From positions 174,501-238,500 of the forward strand of contig JAVGVS010000188.1 of NCBI GenBank assembly GCA_032718565.1: a DNA stretch of 64,000 nt. The letters run 5' to 3'. The notes below the pieces were generated by a model. The model did not search any database, had not been told where the DNA came from, and saw nothing but the letters and a program-made list of their open reading frames with translations. The position numbers and the translations under genes were made by a program. Shown piece by piece: positions 59,401-64,000 of this stretch (within the stretch, counting starts at the first letter, position 1; each line of letters opens with the position of its first letter). The stretch is from Distichodus sexfasciatus. Lineage: Eukaryota > Chordata > Actinopteri > Characiformes > Distichodontidae.

Positions 59401-62400
59401 ACCTCTGATTCTGATACTGATGAAACAAACGATTCTGCGAGAACGTCTAAGGCGGTCATATTTCTGATGAATGAACACTGATTTCAGGTTGAGAAACTTA
59501 AACACGCACCCCTCATTCAAAAACGCTGTCCCGACTTGTCAACTAGCCGCACCTTTTGCCTCGGGAAACCGGACTGAAGCTGGCTTTGTAAATCACATTT
59601 TTATGTACCAAACACACACATAAAAGGCAAGTGAGTTATCCTCGCACAGACGGCAAATGAGTAAGCAATTTGTGCTCCTCTGTCAAAACTAATTTACTCC
59701 AGCTGTGTCATTAGCAAGTCGACCTCATCGTTAAACGGGGCTTCTTTCTGGAAATGTGGACGGACGTAGCGGGATGCAGCTCTTTCTTGGATTTGCTGGT
59801 GTACGGTCACACACACACACACACACAGTGGCAAAAATACGTAACAGGGACAAGAAGTGCGGATAGTGAAGATTCACTGCATGCACGTTTGTGCAAAACC
59901 TCTTCATTTTCTACAGTATAATATTATACTACTACATTATTAACATATTAAATAAAAGCTCAAAACCCCCATTGAGTGTGTGTGTGTGTGTGTGTGTGTG
60001 CGCACTATAGTCTACATCAAAGTCTCTCATGTTTCCCCGATGCCTCTCCCAGAGGGACTTGCATGTAAGTGCAAATAAAAGAGAGGATCAAAGAGCGATC
60101 AAGTTAAATTGATGGAACGTCCAAAAATGATTTTAGGGACTGACACCGTCTTACGAGAACGCACACCCACAAATGCGGCACGTTATTCTCGCCCCTTCTT
60201 CTCGAGAAGAATTCAACATTCACTGGAAACGAAAACGGAATAACAGGATGTCTGAAAGACACAAAGACCAGATCTGATCCCTAACCAGTTTGACTACAAA
60301 CACTTTGTAAAAGGCCTGGGGCGAAGAGTTACTTAAATCATTATTTAGAGCAGAAATATTACCACATCCAAGTGTGCCACGTGAGGAAACCTGATGTCTG
60401 TGCGCACTCCACTCTGCCTGCTCGAAACACTGTGCTAGGGCTGGGTTATTTTTTATATTTTCATGGTGATATTTTTTAAGCTATATCGCGATATACGATA
60501 CATAGATTGATACCTTGAAATTTCCTCCAAATCACTGTATAAATGCTACATTTATTGGTTGTTATTTATCTGCATAAAATATGTTTTGTCTGTAATAAAG
60601 GGAAAATTTGACTGATCTGGAGCGTTTTTGCTTTTGTTTGAGCATTTACTTCCGTTTTTGTGAATAACAGAAGCAGTGCCGTTTTCCTTTGGAAAACAAG
60701 TCGCCCGCTTCCATCTCTGAAATGGTGTGGATATTCGCTTCTCTTCTGCACGCTCGCTTCCCTCCGCTTCCACTACAAAACCAGCACGCGCTAGGAGAGT
60801 GTTCTGGATGGGCGGGGGAGTGAGCTGTCTTGCTTTGAGAGGCAGAGAAGCCACACGCGAAAGTGCCGTACATGCGTACATTACCGTGAGGAACAAGCCA
60901 AGATTCATCGAGTGTATTACTTATATCGCCCACCACAACTCCGCGCCCTCACGCTCAGATCTATGAAACGTCAAAGGGGCCACAACTGGCCTCAAAAGCA
61001 CCTTAATAGAGCAACGTAAAAAAGGGCCGCCTTCTACATGAATTTCACAGTGTTTGACCACAAGTCACTGGAGCGGCCTTTTCTACGGCGTTTAAAACGT
61101 GTAAAAAGCCCCAGTACATAAGAGCTCCCCAAAAACGGTGTAAAAATGGGTGTTTTAATGTAAATTGTGTAAATATATAGGCACATTATGGCACCTCTGG
61201 TGTTCCATATGAGCACTCGGAGTGTTTCGAGCGCATTTACACAAAATGTATTATATTGTGATGTGTATGGTTATCGGGTTATGAGATTTTGGTCAGATCG
61301 CACAGCCCTATATCAAATATTATTATACAGATTACAAGAACAGACCGGCGCTGAATTCACAGAGTCTTCAAATCCAATGATATACTCTCGGTTATGAAAT
61401 ACAAATCAAGTTCCCAAAGAAAGACTGTAAAACAACTCTTGGTTACATGATAAATATTAACACTGTCATTCTGGATGAAAGTCAGACATATTTTATTAGT
61501 CACTCTAATAATAATAACAATAATCCACTAAATGTAGCCTCGTATCATCAGCCAGGGAAAGATAAACACTTCTAAACGAGGGTTATATAATGTTACAGTT
61601 CTTTCCAAACCCCACTGGGAGCAGTGCGTGGGGTGCGTGTCCCAGAAGCAGAGTTGCTAACGTACTGCTAACTACGTTTGCAACACTGTGTTAGTTGCTA
61701 ATGTGCACTATGTTAGTTGCTAATGTGCACTACGTTAGTTGCTAATGTGCACTACGTTAGCTGCTAATGTGCACTACGTTAGTTGCTAATGTGCACTACG
61801 TTAGCTGCTAATGTGCACTACGTTAGTTGCTAATGTGCACTACGTTAGCTGCTAATGTGCACTACGTTAGTTGCTAATGTGCACTACGTTAGCTGCTAAT
61901 GTGCACTATGTTAGCTGCTAATGTGCACTAATGTAACTGACGTAGCATGGTGTGAGTTTTGTGGAGGGTCGCGTTACCTGTTGTCTCTTCTCGATCTCCA
62001 GTTTCATGCGGATGCCGAGGCAGCGCAGCGTGTCCTGGAAGGTCTGCCTGAGCGCCTTCTCCATCAGAACCTTGTGGAACGTTCCGACGGCGATCCCACA
62101 CACAAACACCACCGCGTTCGATAACAGCTAGAGGGAGGGAGAGAGAGAGAGCAGTAGGTGAACGAACCAAAAAGAGATTTCTTTGCCAACTACTCATTTA
62201 TTTGCCAGTTCAAGCTGGCAGGTTCTGCATCCTCCTCCACTCCTACACAATTCTATAGTTTCTGCACCTAAAAATTCAAGTAAATTAAACCTTGTGCTAT
62301 TTGCAGATTTTGACTTCGATATACAGTACACTGTAAATTCTGTTCCAGTGTTTGCACTGTATTCCAGCTACCTGAATGGTCGGGAAAGGGACGTCCATCT

Positions 62401-62970
62401 TCTTGTTGGTGTGCACCGAGAGGGTGATGATGTGCGAGAGCGAGGAGAGGAGGCTAAGGATGACGGCAAACCACAGCTTGAAGGGCAGCAGGGTGAAGAC
62501 AATGATGATGATGAAGAGGAAGAAGGGCACCTGAAAATTTAGGATGAAGGGAGTTGAGCTCCGGTTCCGAGGCTTCAACCTGAACGTCTAATATTCACAA
62601 ACTTGCAAAAATGTTCATCTCCCAGTTCGACTTTATATCATCGCTAGCGGTGCAACGATTACAATTAATCTAGATCGGAACAGCGATGATTAACGATATT
62701 ATAACTACGATCGATCCAAAATGAAAACACTTTATGTTTGACAGTGTGTGTGTGTGTGTGTGAGAGAGATACCTGGTCCCAAGGCCGAATGGACTGGCCA
62801 CTGTAGATGAAGGTGAAGCCCATAGTGAGGTGTGTGGCCCACACCACCAAACCCAGCAGCGTTGTCCATTTCTGGGGGAACGCTTCTGTGCACACCAGCA
62901 CGAAGACTGCCAGGAACACGCACAGCGCTCCACCCACCACGCTGACGAACGCGGTGTGGACCGCCACATC
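41605..62970 (-). CDS. adcy7: adcy7: adenylate cyclase type 7 (25 coding exons seen; first coding exon off the right edge)
   Basis: Plasma-membrane enzyme converting ATP to cAMP, stimulated by Gs-alpha (family knowledge). The 1046 residues seen follow the class III layout: five membrane segments of the first bundle, C1 domain with ADIVGF and KILGDCYYC (the two metal-binding Asp), a variable C1b, a second six-segment bundle with an NGS glycosylation site in its extracellular loop, and C2 with EKIKTIGSTYM, YDIWGNTVNVASR and INVKGKGELRTFF. The tail FVCTDSNKQQGMGL matches ADCY7 (FVCTDTAKFQGLGL), not ADCY2 or ADCY4. Exons in gene order: 62773-62970, 62372-62530, 61978-62127, 58105-58262, 53448-53559, 52684-52811, 52444-52602, 52089-52221, 51523-51711, 51328-51368, 50969-51028, 49782-49862, 49450-49519, 48099-48196, 47741-47825, 47133-47270, 46773-46856, 46505-46683, 46288-46405, 45989-46147 (or from 45944), 45379-45525, 44002-44109, 43583-43697, 42294-42418, 41605-41751. 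All phases agree. Adjacent to brd7 in the same convergent order as in human. Confidence 0.95.
42294..42418 (-). CDS. adcy7: adcy7 window exon 24 (C2, catalytic Asn/Arg)
   Basis: Encodes GINHGPVIAGVIGARKPQYD, IWGNTVNVASRMESTGELGK, IQ. It holds the Asp, Asn and Arg of the YDIWGNTVNVASR catalytic signature. Donor gtaaac. Confidence 0.97.
43583..43697 (-). CDS. adcy7: adcy7 window exon 23 (C2)
   Basis: Encodes DRDRQQAQIGIMVEFAIALM, GKLDGINRHSFNSFRLRV. Matches ADCY7 (IGVMVEFSIALMSKLDGINRHSFN). Donor gtgagt. Confidence 0.96.
44002..44109 (-). CDS. adcy7: adcy7 window exon 22 (C2, adenine-binding Lys)
   Basis: Encodes LLSKPKFSGVEKIKTIGSTY MAAAGLSGAPGVETNQ. The Lys of KIKTIGSTYM is the conserved purine-recognition residue. 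Phase 0 both ends; donor gtgaag. Confidence 0.96.
44335..45115 (-). repeat. Repeat A copy with expanded internal minisatellite (adcy7 intron)
   Basis: Left part is the antisense repeat A end (gcgctagaaactttctccca, actctaaaac), then ttctttcctcattcgctta. Then about 540 bases of agcaaccacctagcaacacc-type repeat (44519-45068), then the antisense repeat A start (caagtcttgctgc, aatcacatttgcattttctt). Confidence 0.78.
45379..45525 (-). CDS. adcy7: adcy7 window exon 21 (C2)
   Basis: Encodes DLYYKSYDCVCVMFASVPDF, KEFYTECDINKEGLECLRLL, NEIIADFDE. Matches the conserved start of C2 of ADCY2/4/7. Phase 0 both ends; donor gtgaaa. Confidence 0.96.
45989..46147 (-). CDS. adcy7: adcy7 window exon 20 (C2 start; alternative longer form from 45944)
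   Basis: Encodes DEFCCRQDFLLKNKNRDDKD then NLNRLLLENVLPAHVAALF and GENKKNE. The family-like end is at the weak donor gtgggg; a stronger donor gtagga 45 bases downstream is also in frame and would add VGLLSTNTLLNQKYK. I annotate the short form because human KLNEDWYHQSYD has no insert. Confidence 0.88.
46288..46405 (-). CDS. adcy7: adcy7 window exon 19 (bundle 2, helix 12)
   Basis: Encodes CCTVEKSSLKPEGLMKHPQT then MSCIYITLFLFTMLLISRQ, the last membrane helix ending in SRQ as in ADCY7 (LLTLSRQ). Donor gtacgt. Confidence 0.9.
46505..46683 (-). CDS. adcy7: adcy7 window exon 18 (bundle 2, helices 10-11)
   Basis: Encodes YSVYSCILALIVCAVFLRVS then ATYYIIIFYV and CLLNNSSL. Two membrane helices. The donor gtaaag interrupts what would otherwise be a TAA codon, so the exon end is well fixed. 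Confidence 0.9.
46773..46856 (-). CDS. adcy7: adcy7 window exon 17 (extracellular loop with glycosylation site)
   Basis: 28 codons, CFTRSPCPPTSGNGSETADL MQDLYHLP. NGS is the expected N-glycosylation site of the large loop (PVGNETG in human). Phase 0 both ends; acceptor ctccgcag, donor gtgagt. Confidence 0.85.
47133..47270 (-). CDS. adcy7: adcy7 window exon 16 (bundle 2, helix 9)
   Basis: 46 codons, KLFPEKLASCRWLPAVSEAV then TITTTVIVIIALFDL, a membrane helix. Phase 0 both ends; donor gtaaat. Confidence 0.9.
47741..47825 (-). CDS. adcy7: adcy7 window exon 15 (bundle 2, helix 8)
   Basis: Encodes PGQLGVAFAALGSILLLTLA ICFAGHVQ, one membrane helix. Donor gttaga, phase 0. Confidence 0.9.
48099..48196 (-). 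CDS. adcy7: adcy7 window exon 14 (bundle 2, helix 7)
   Basis: Encodes YRTIEMPSFKYYIGC then hydrophobic ASFIFLSIFIIQMIVAS, the seventh membrane helix. Acceptor ctctttcag, donor gtgagt, phase 2. Confidence 0.9.
48375..49290 (+). repeat. Repeat A copy with internal minisatellite (adcy7 intron)
   Basis: Starts gggatgcatttctgtaagaa; at about 48462-48845 it contains gttgctaggtggttgctagg-type repeat units; then resumes gcgaatggggagagaacgag ggatgataaaag and continues through gtgttcagtgaggtggcctg. Confidence 0.8.
49450..49519 (-). CDS. adcy7: adcy7 window exon 13
   Basis: Encodes QWVKSEEISGITLWFINREL EKQ, leading into the second membrane bundle (GSIFLEKGFERE in human). Acceptor gtctgcag, donor gtaagg. 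Confidence 0.88.
49645..49690. repeat. (AT)n microsatellite in adcy7 intron
   Basis: About 45 bases of alternating TA; likely unstable and cruciform-prone. Confidence 0.92.
49782..49862 (-). CDS. adcy7: adcy7 window exon 12 (C1b)
   Basis: Encodes NKSQRSKFDEELHNEMITTI DELSSS, aligning loosely with the DDEMLSAIEGLSS part of ADCY7. Donor gtgagt, phase 2 both ends (81 bases, skippable in frame). Confidence 0.88.
50378..50527 (-). repeat. tRNA-derived SINE, antisense in adcy7 intron region
   Basis: The reverse complement shows tggtctagtggttagga and ggattcgagtccta boxes, followed by ccaaggtgt-like linker and ccctaattag-like core. Same family as the copy in brd7 intron 1, older and lacking the full tail. 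Confidence 0.8.
50969..51028 (-). CDS. adcy7: adcy7 window exon 11 (C1b)
   Basis: Short exon, LDESLEEPFSLPAPPFSTN, acceptor ccctggcag and donor gtgagt, phase 2 to phase 2. Variable region; supported by splice sites and frame. Confidence 0.8.
51328..51368 (-). CDS. adcy7: adcy7 window exon 10 (C1b)
   Basis: Short exon, DIPLRSAPAKIAE, phase 0 to phase 2, acceptor tctcatcag and donor gtgggt. Sequence is in the poorly conserved C1b; supported mainly by frame continuity with both neighbours. Confidence 0.8.
51523..51711 (-). CDS. adcy7: adcy7 window exon 9 (C1b)
   Basis: 63 codons containing LKMRASVRMTRYLESWGAVK PFAHL, matching LKMRASVRMTRYLESWGAARPFAHL of ADCY7; ends NGKNRCK. This stretch is diagnostic for the ADCY2/4/7 group. 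Confidence 0.95.
52089..52221 (-). CDS. adcy7: adcy7 window exon 8 (end of C1a)
   Basis: Encodes RVHITEATLKHLNKAYEVEE, then YLKELNIKTYLVIDPR, the end of the C1 catalytic core. Donor gtcagt. Confidence 0.95.
52444..52602 (-). CDS. adcy7: adcy7 window exon 7 (C1)
   Basis: Encodes LVREATGVDINMRVGVHSGN, VLCGVIGLRKWQFDVWSHDV, TLANHMESGGLPG; near-invariant among class III mammalian cyclases. Confidence 0.96.
52684..52811 (-). CDS. adcy7: adcy7 window exon 6 (C1, second catalytic Asp)
   Basis: Encodes ENECMRIKILGDCYYCVSGL PVSLPRHAKNCVKMGLDM. The Asp of LGDCYYC is the second metal-binding residue. Phase 0 start, phase 2 end. Confidence 0.96.
53448..53559 (-). CDS. adcy7: adcy7 window exon 5 (C1, first catalytic Asp)
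   Basis: Encodes ILYADIVGFTRLASDCSPKE, LVIMLNELFGKFDQIAK. The Asp of ADIVGF is the first metal-binding residue. Donor gtgaga. Confidence 0.96.
53636..54412 (-). repeat. Repeat A remnant with ~700-bp minisatellite (adcy7 intron)
   Basis: agcaatcacctagcaacacc-type units fill 53636-54350; the right flank aagtcttgctgcatgggagc aatcacatttgcattttcat gcggaaatgc is the antisense repeat A start. Confidence 0.75.
54413..54650 (-). repeat. S1 SINE-like copy in adcy7 intron
   Basis: Antisense copy: ttgtcactgtgaacacaccc, ctccatttgagtcatccgtg, tgagtacctcagtggtacct, ccgctaaccgttacaccacc. Lies directly against a copy of the VNTR-bearing repeat. Confidence 0.75.
55700..56005 (+). repeat. Repeat A copy, internally deleted (adcy7 intron)
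   Basis: gattaaaatgtattgaagtg, aagaagggatgataaaagca, gaatttggtggctttgtgaa, gagctccatgttagtgtacg, gcagcccacaccggaatacg. Confidence 0.75.
56832..57056. mobile_element. 225-bp MITE with about 46-bp terminal inverted repeats
   Basis: Left arm GTGACCCGATCTGCCGTAAT and on to gcgttctatttat; the right arm is its reverse complement with a single mismatch over about 46 bases. Flanked by atat on both sides. Lies in the 4.5-kb adcy7 intron. The outer GTGACCC/GGGTCAC is shared with the 648-bp element. Confidence 0.88.
57066..57655. repeat. Degenerate CATC/GTCC/AATC tetranucleotide block in adcy7 intron
   Basis: About 590 bases of ccatccatcaatc and ccgtccgtccaactgtcc units, more diverged than the 13.5-kb block. 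Confidence 0.9.
58105..58262 (-). CDS. adcy7: adcy7 window exon 4 (C1 start)
   Basis: Encodes ENLLQSVLPVYISMEMKLAI, then DNNFHSLYVKRHENV, the N-terminal part of catalytic domain C1. Phase 0 start, phase 2 end at donor gtaaac. Confidence 0.95.
58403..59178 (+). mobile_element. Family G element, near full length (adcy7 intron)
   Basis: Best-preserved copy: starts ctagggatgcacgatatgga, ends gatactatcatgcatcccta. About 775 bp. Interior as in the other copies; no transposase frame. A separate antisense fragment follows at 59220-59340. Confidence 0.8.
60434..61309. mobile_element. MITE-like element with CTAGGGCTGGG / acagccctata ends (adcy7 intron)
   Basis: Starts gctagggctgggttat with ttttcatggtgatat and atatcgcgatatacgataca; ends atggttatcgggttatgaga, ttttggtcagatcgcacagccc. 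Related end pieces occur at 53340-53416 and 35190-35280. Confidence 0.6.
61690..61931. repeat. 22-bp minisatellite next to an adcy7 exon
   Basis: Eleven units of gttagttgctaatgtgcact ac or gttagctgctaatgtgcact ac. The left flank gcgtgtcccagaagcagagttgc resembles the tttcccaaaagcatagttgc flank of the 17.3-kb repeat. Confidence 0.92.
61978..62127 (-). CDS. adcy7: adcy7 window exon 3 (last helix of bundle 1 and signalling helix)
   Basis: 50 codons, LLSNAVVFVCGIAVGTFHK to MKLEIEKRQQ. Contains the sixth helix and the start of the helical linker into C1 (RRKLRIEKRQQ in human). Donor gtaacg. A 22-bp minisatellite ends 47 bases beyond its donor. Confidence 0.94.
62372..62530 (-). CDS. adcy7: adcy7 window exon 2 (first membrane bundle)
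   Basis: 53 codons beginning VPFFLFIIIIVFTLLPF, identical in type to VPFFLFIVFVVYTLLPF of ADCY7, then a second helix and VHTNKKMDVPFPTIQ. Acceptor ttttcag, donor gtagct. Confidence 0.94.
62773..62970 (-). CDS. adcy7: adcy7 window exon 1 (first membrane bundle)
   Basis: 66 codons, phase 0 at both ends: DVAVHTAFVSVVGGALCVFL, then hydrophobic AVFVLVC and LLGLVVWATHLTMGFTF, ending IRPWDQ. About three membrane helices. It corresponds to human residues near 60-125, so one N-terminal exon is missing from the window. Confidence 0.9.
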
Positions 62971-63479
62971 CTAAAGGGCAACACATGCAGAAAGTCGAAT
63001 AACAATCACCACGGTGTAACACTGTGTACTTCATGAGCGGCCACCACTTTAAGCCCTTAAACATAAAAAAAAAAAAAAAAAAAACTGCTGAGGATCTAAA
63101 TGGAAGTTGGTGGTCAAAAATCAACCATGTATCAATTAAAAGCTGGCCTGATCATGCATCGATCAATGATCAACGAGATCAAGACACTGATCAGTGATCA
63201 CTGCAATAAAACCTTCAGACATCGTACAGGTCACATTATATTGAACTGGAGGTTCTTTTTACTAAACGTGAATTGTTTTGTCTGGGTGAGTTCAAGAAGA
63301 AATATGTCAAATGATATTTGGGATGACTAAGACATGACTGGAAGTGATATCGTCTCATATCGATCGATGCCTCTTGAATTAAATCAAATTTAATCGTATC
63401 GTAGCAGACTCTGTGATATCGGTAGACATCGAATTGTCGCCCGACGACTCAATAAATCCATATCGTATCGGGACTAAAC

Positions 63480-63740
63480 TTGTGATTTACGCCTTAAAGC
63501 CTAAAGCTGACGACACCCGGCTCTATCTGACTGCGAAGCCTGATCCCGCTCTTCCACCCGCTTCCCGTACTGTTTGCACACTTAAATCCCCAACTCCATA
63601 ATGATAAAACGGCGATCCTCCTGGTCGGAAGCAAAGCTATGTCGGCCAAATTAGCGATCATTTTTTGACTATCAACAATTTTATCGTTCCCGCAACTTCT
63701 CCAAGTTCAAAGTCTGGGGGTCATCATTTTGCACATCATG
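63480..63740 (+). pseudogene. Decayed LINE reverse transcriptase fragment
   Basis: ADDTRLYLTAKPD resembles the YADDTQLYL catalytic block of L2/Rex/CR1-type fish LINEs. After a frameshift it continues HNDKTAILLVGSKA (the NDDKTEILLIG block) and LTINNFIVPATSP (the DNFSVPPSP block). Stops and frameshifts show it is dead. It lies upstream of the adcy7 exons on the opposite strand. Confidence 0.7.
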
Positions 63741-64000
63741 CACATTATTTTAACCTACACACAACAGAGAGCAAACAACAAAAACAACATAACCCTAGAC
63801 AAACCGTCACTCTTACGTAAAAGCACCTAGGTAAGGCCGAAGCCCCCAAATGAAGCTCTTTGCCACGTGGGCTCCAGCACCGCTCCGAATCTTAATGGTG
63901 CTGCTCTCCATTTATTTCAAAGTCCGAGTACTCTCGGCGCTCGCTCGCTTCCCGTTTTTTTCGGCAGCAAAGTGGTTTAACTGGAGAACGGACACACGTT

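Noticed and set aside
41605..62970. adcy2 or adcy4 instead of adcy7
   Set aside because: The C-terminal FVCTDSNKQQGMGL matches ADCY7; ADCY2 ends in a different Ser-rich tail. Linkage to brd7 agrees with ADCY7.
63830..63920. Minus-strand ATG frame near the right edge as the missing adcy7 first exon
   Set aside because: The frame (MESSTIKIRSGAGAHVAKSF) lacks the expected YEKYQLTS-type sequence and membrane helix and has no donor, so the first coding exon is taken to lie outside the window.

Overview
This window is nuclear DNA of a vertebrate, almost certainly a teleost fish. Both recognisable genes are split into many short exons with GT-AG (once GC-AG) introns, and the rest is dense with fish-type interspersed repeats: tRNA-derived SINEs with the common teleost tail, small inverted-repeat DNA transposons, and long tetranucleotide and minisatellite arrays. 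No bacterial, viral or CRISPR features were seen.

Two protein genes face each other tail to tail. brd7 (bromodomain protein 7, a PBAF-type SWI/SNF chromatin remodelling subunit) runs on the + strand from its ATG at 26412 to its stop at 39560 in 17 coding exons, 644 residues, complete. adcy7 (adenylate cyclase type 7, membrane enzyme making cAMP) runs on the - strand; 25 coding exons from 62970 down to the stop at 41605 give 1046 residues. Its first coding exon (about 60 residues by comparison with the remembered human protein) lies beyond the right edge. The convergent ADCY7/BRD7 order is the same as I know from human chromosome 16, which supports both identifications.

Layout: 1-26.2 kb has no gene I can identify. 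It holds SINE copies, several inverted-repeat elements, a 21-bp minisatellite (6.5-7.1 kb), a tetranucleotide block (13.5-14.1 kb), a 600-bp purine tract (20.3-20.9 kb), a 1.4-kb long-inverted-repeat element (22.5-23.8 kb) and some unique, possibly conserved non-coding DNA. 26.2-39.7 kb is brd7. 39.7-41.6 kb is the short space between the two 3' ends, filled by a 635-bp inverted-repeat element and the adcy7 3' untranslated region. 41.6-64 kb is adcy7 with large repeat-filled introns.

The most unusual points are: a GC-AG intron in brd7 and a brd7 acceptor where only the upstream of two close AGs keeps frame; two in-frame donor sites in the adcy7 C2 domain that would add or omit 15 residues; a roughly 600-bp unclassified interspersed repeat that carries an internal GTTGCTAGGTGG-type minisatellite, expanded in three copies in adcy7 introns; and two copies of a 640-bp element with near-identical termini, one lying directly between the two genes. 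The two genes have unrelated jobs (chromatin versus second-messenger signalling); their adjacency appears to be conserved synteny, not an operon-like relation.
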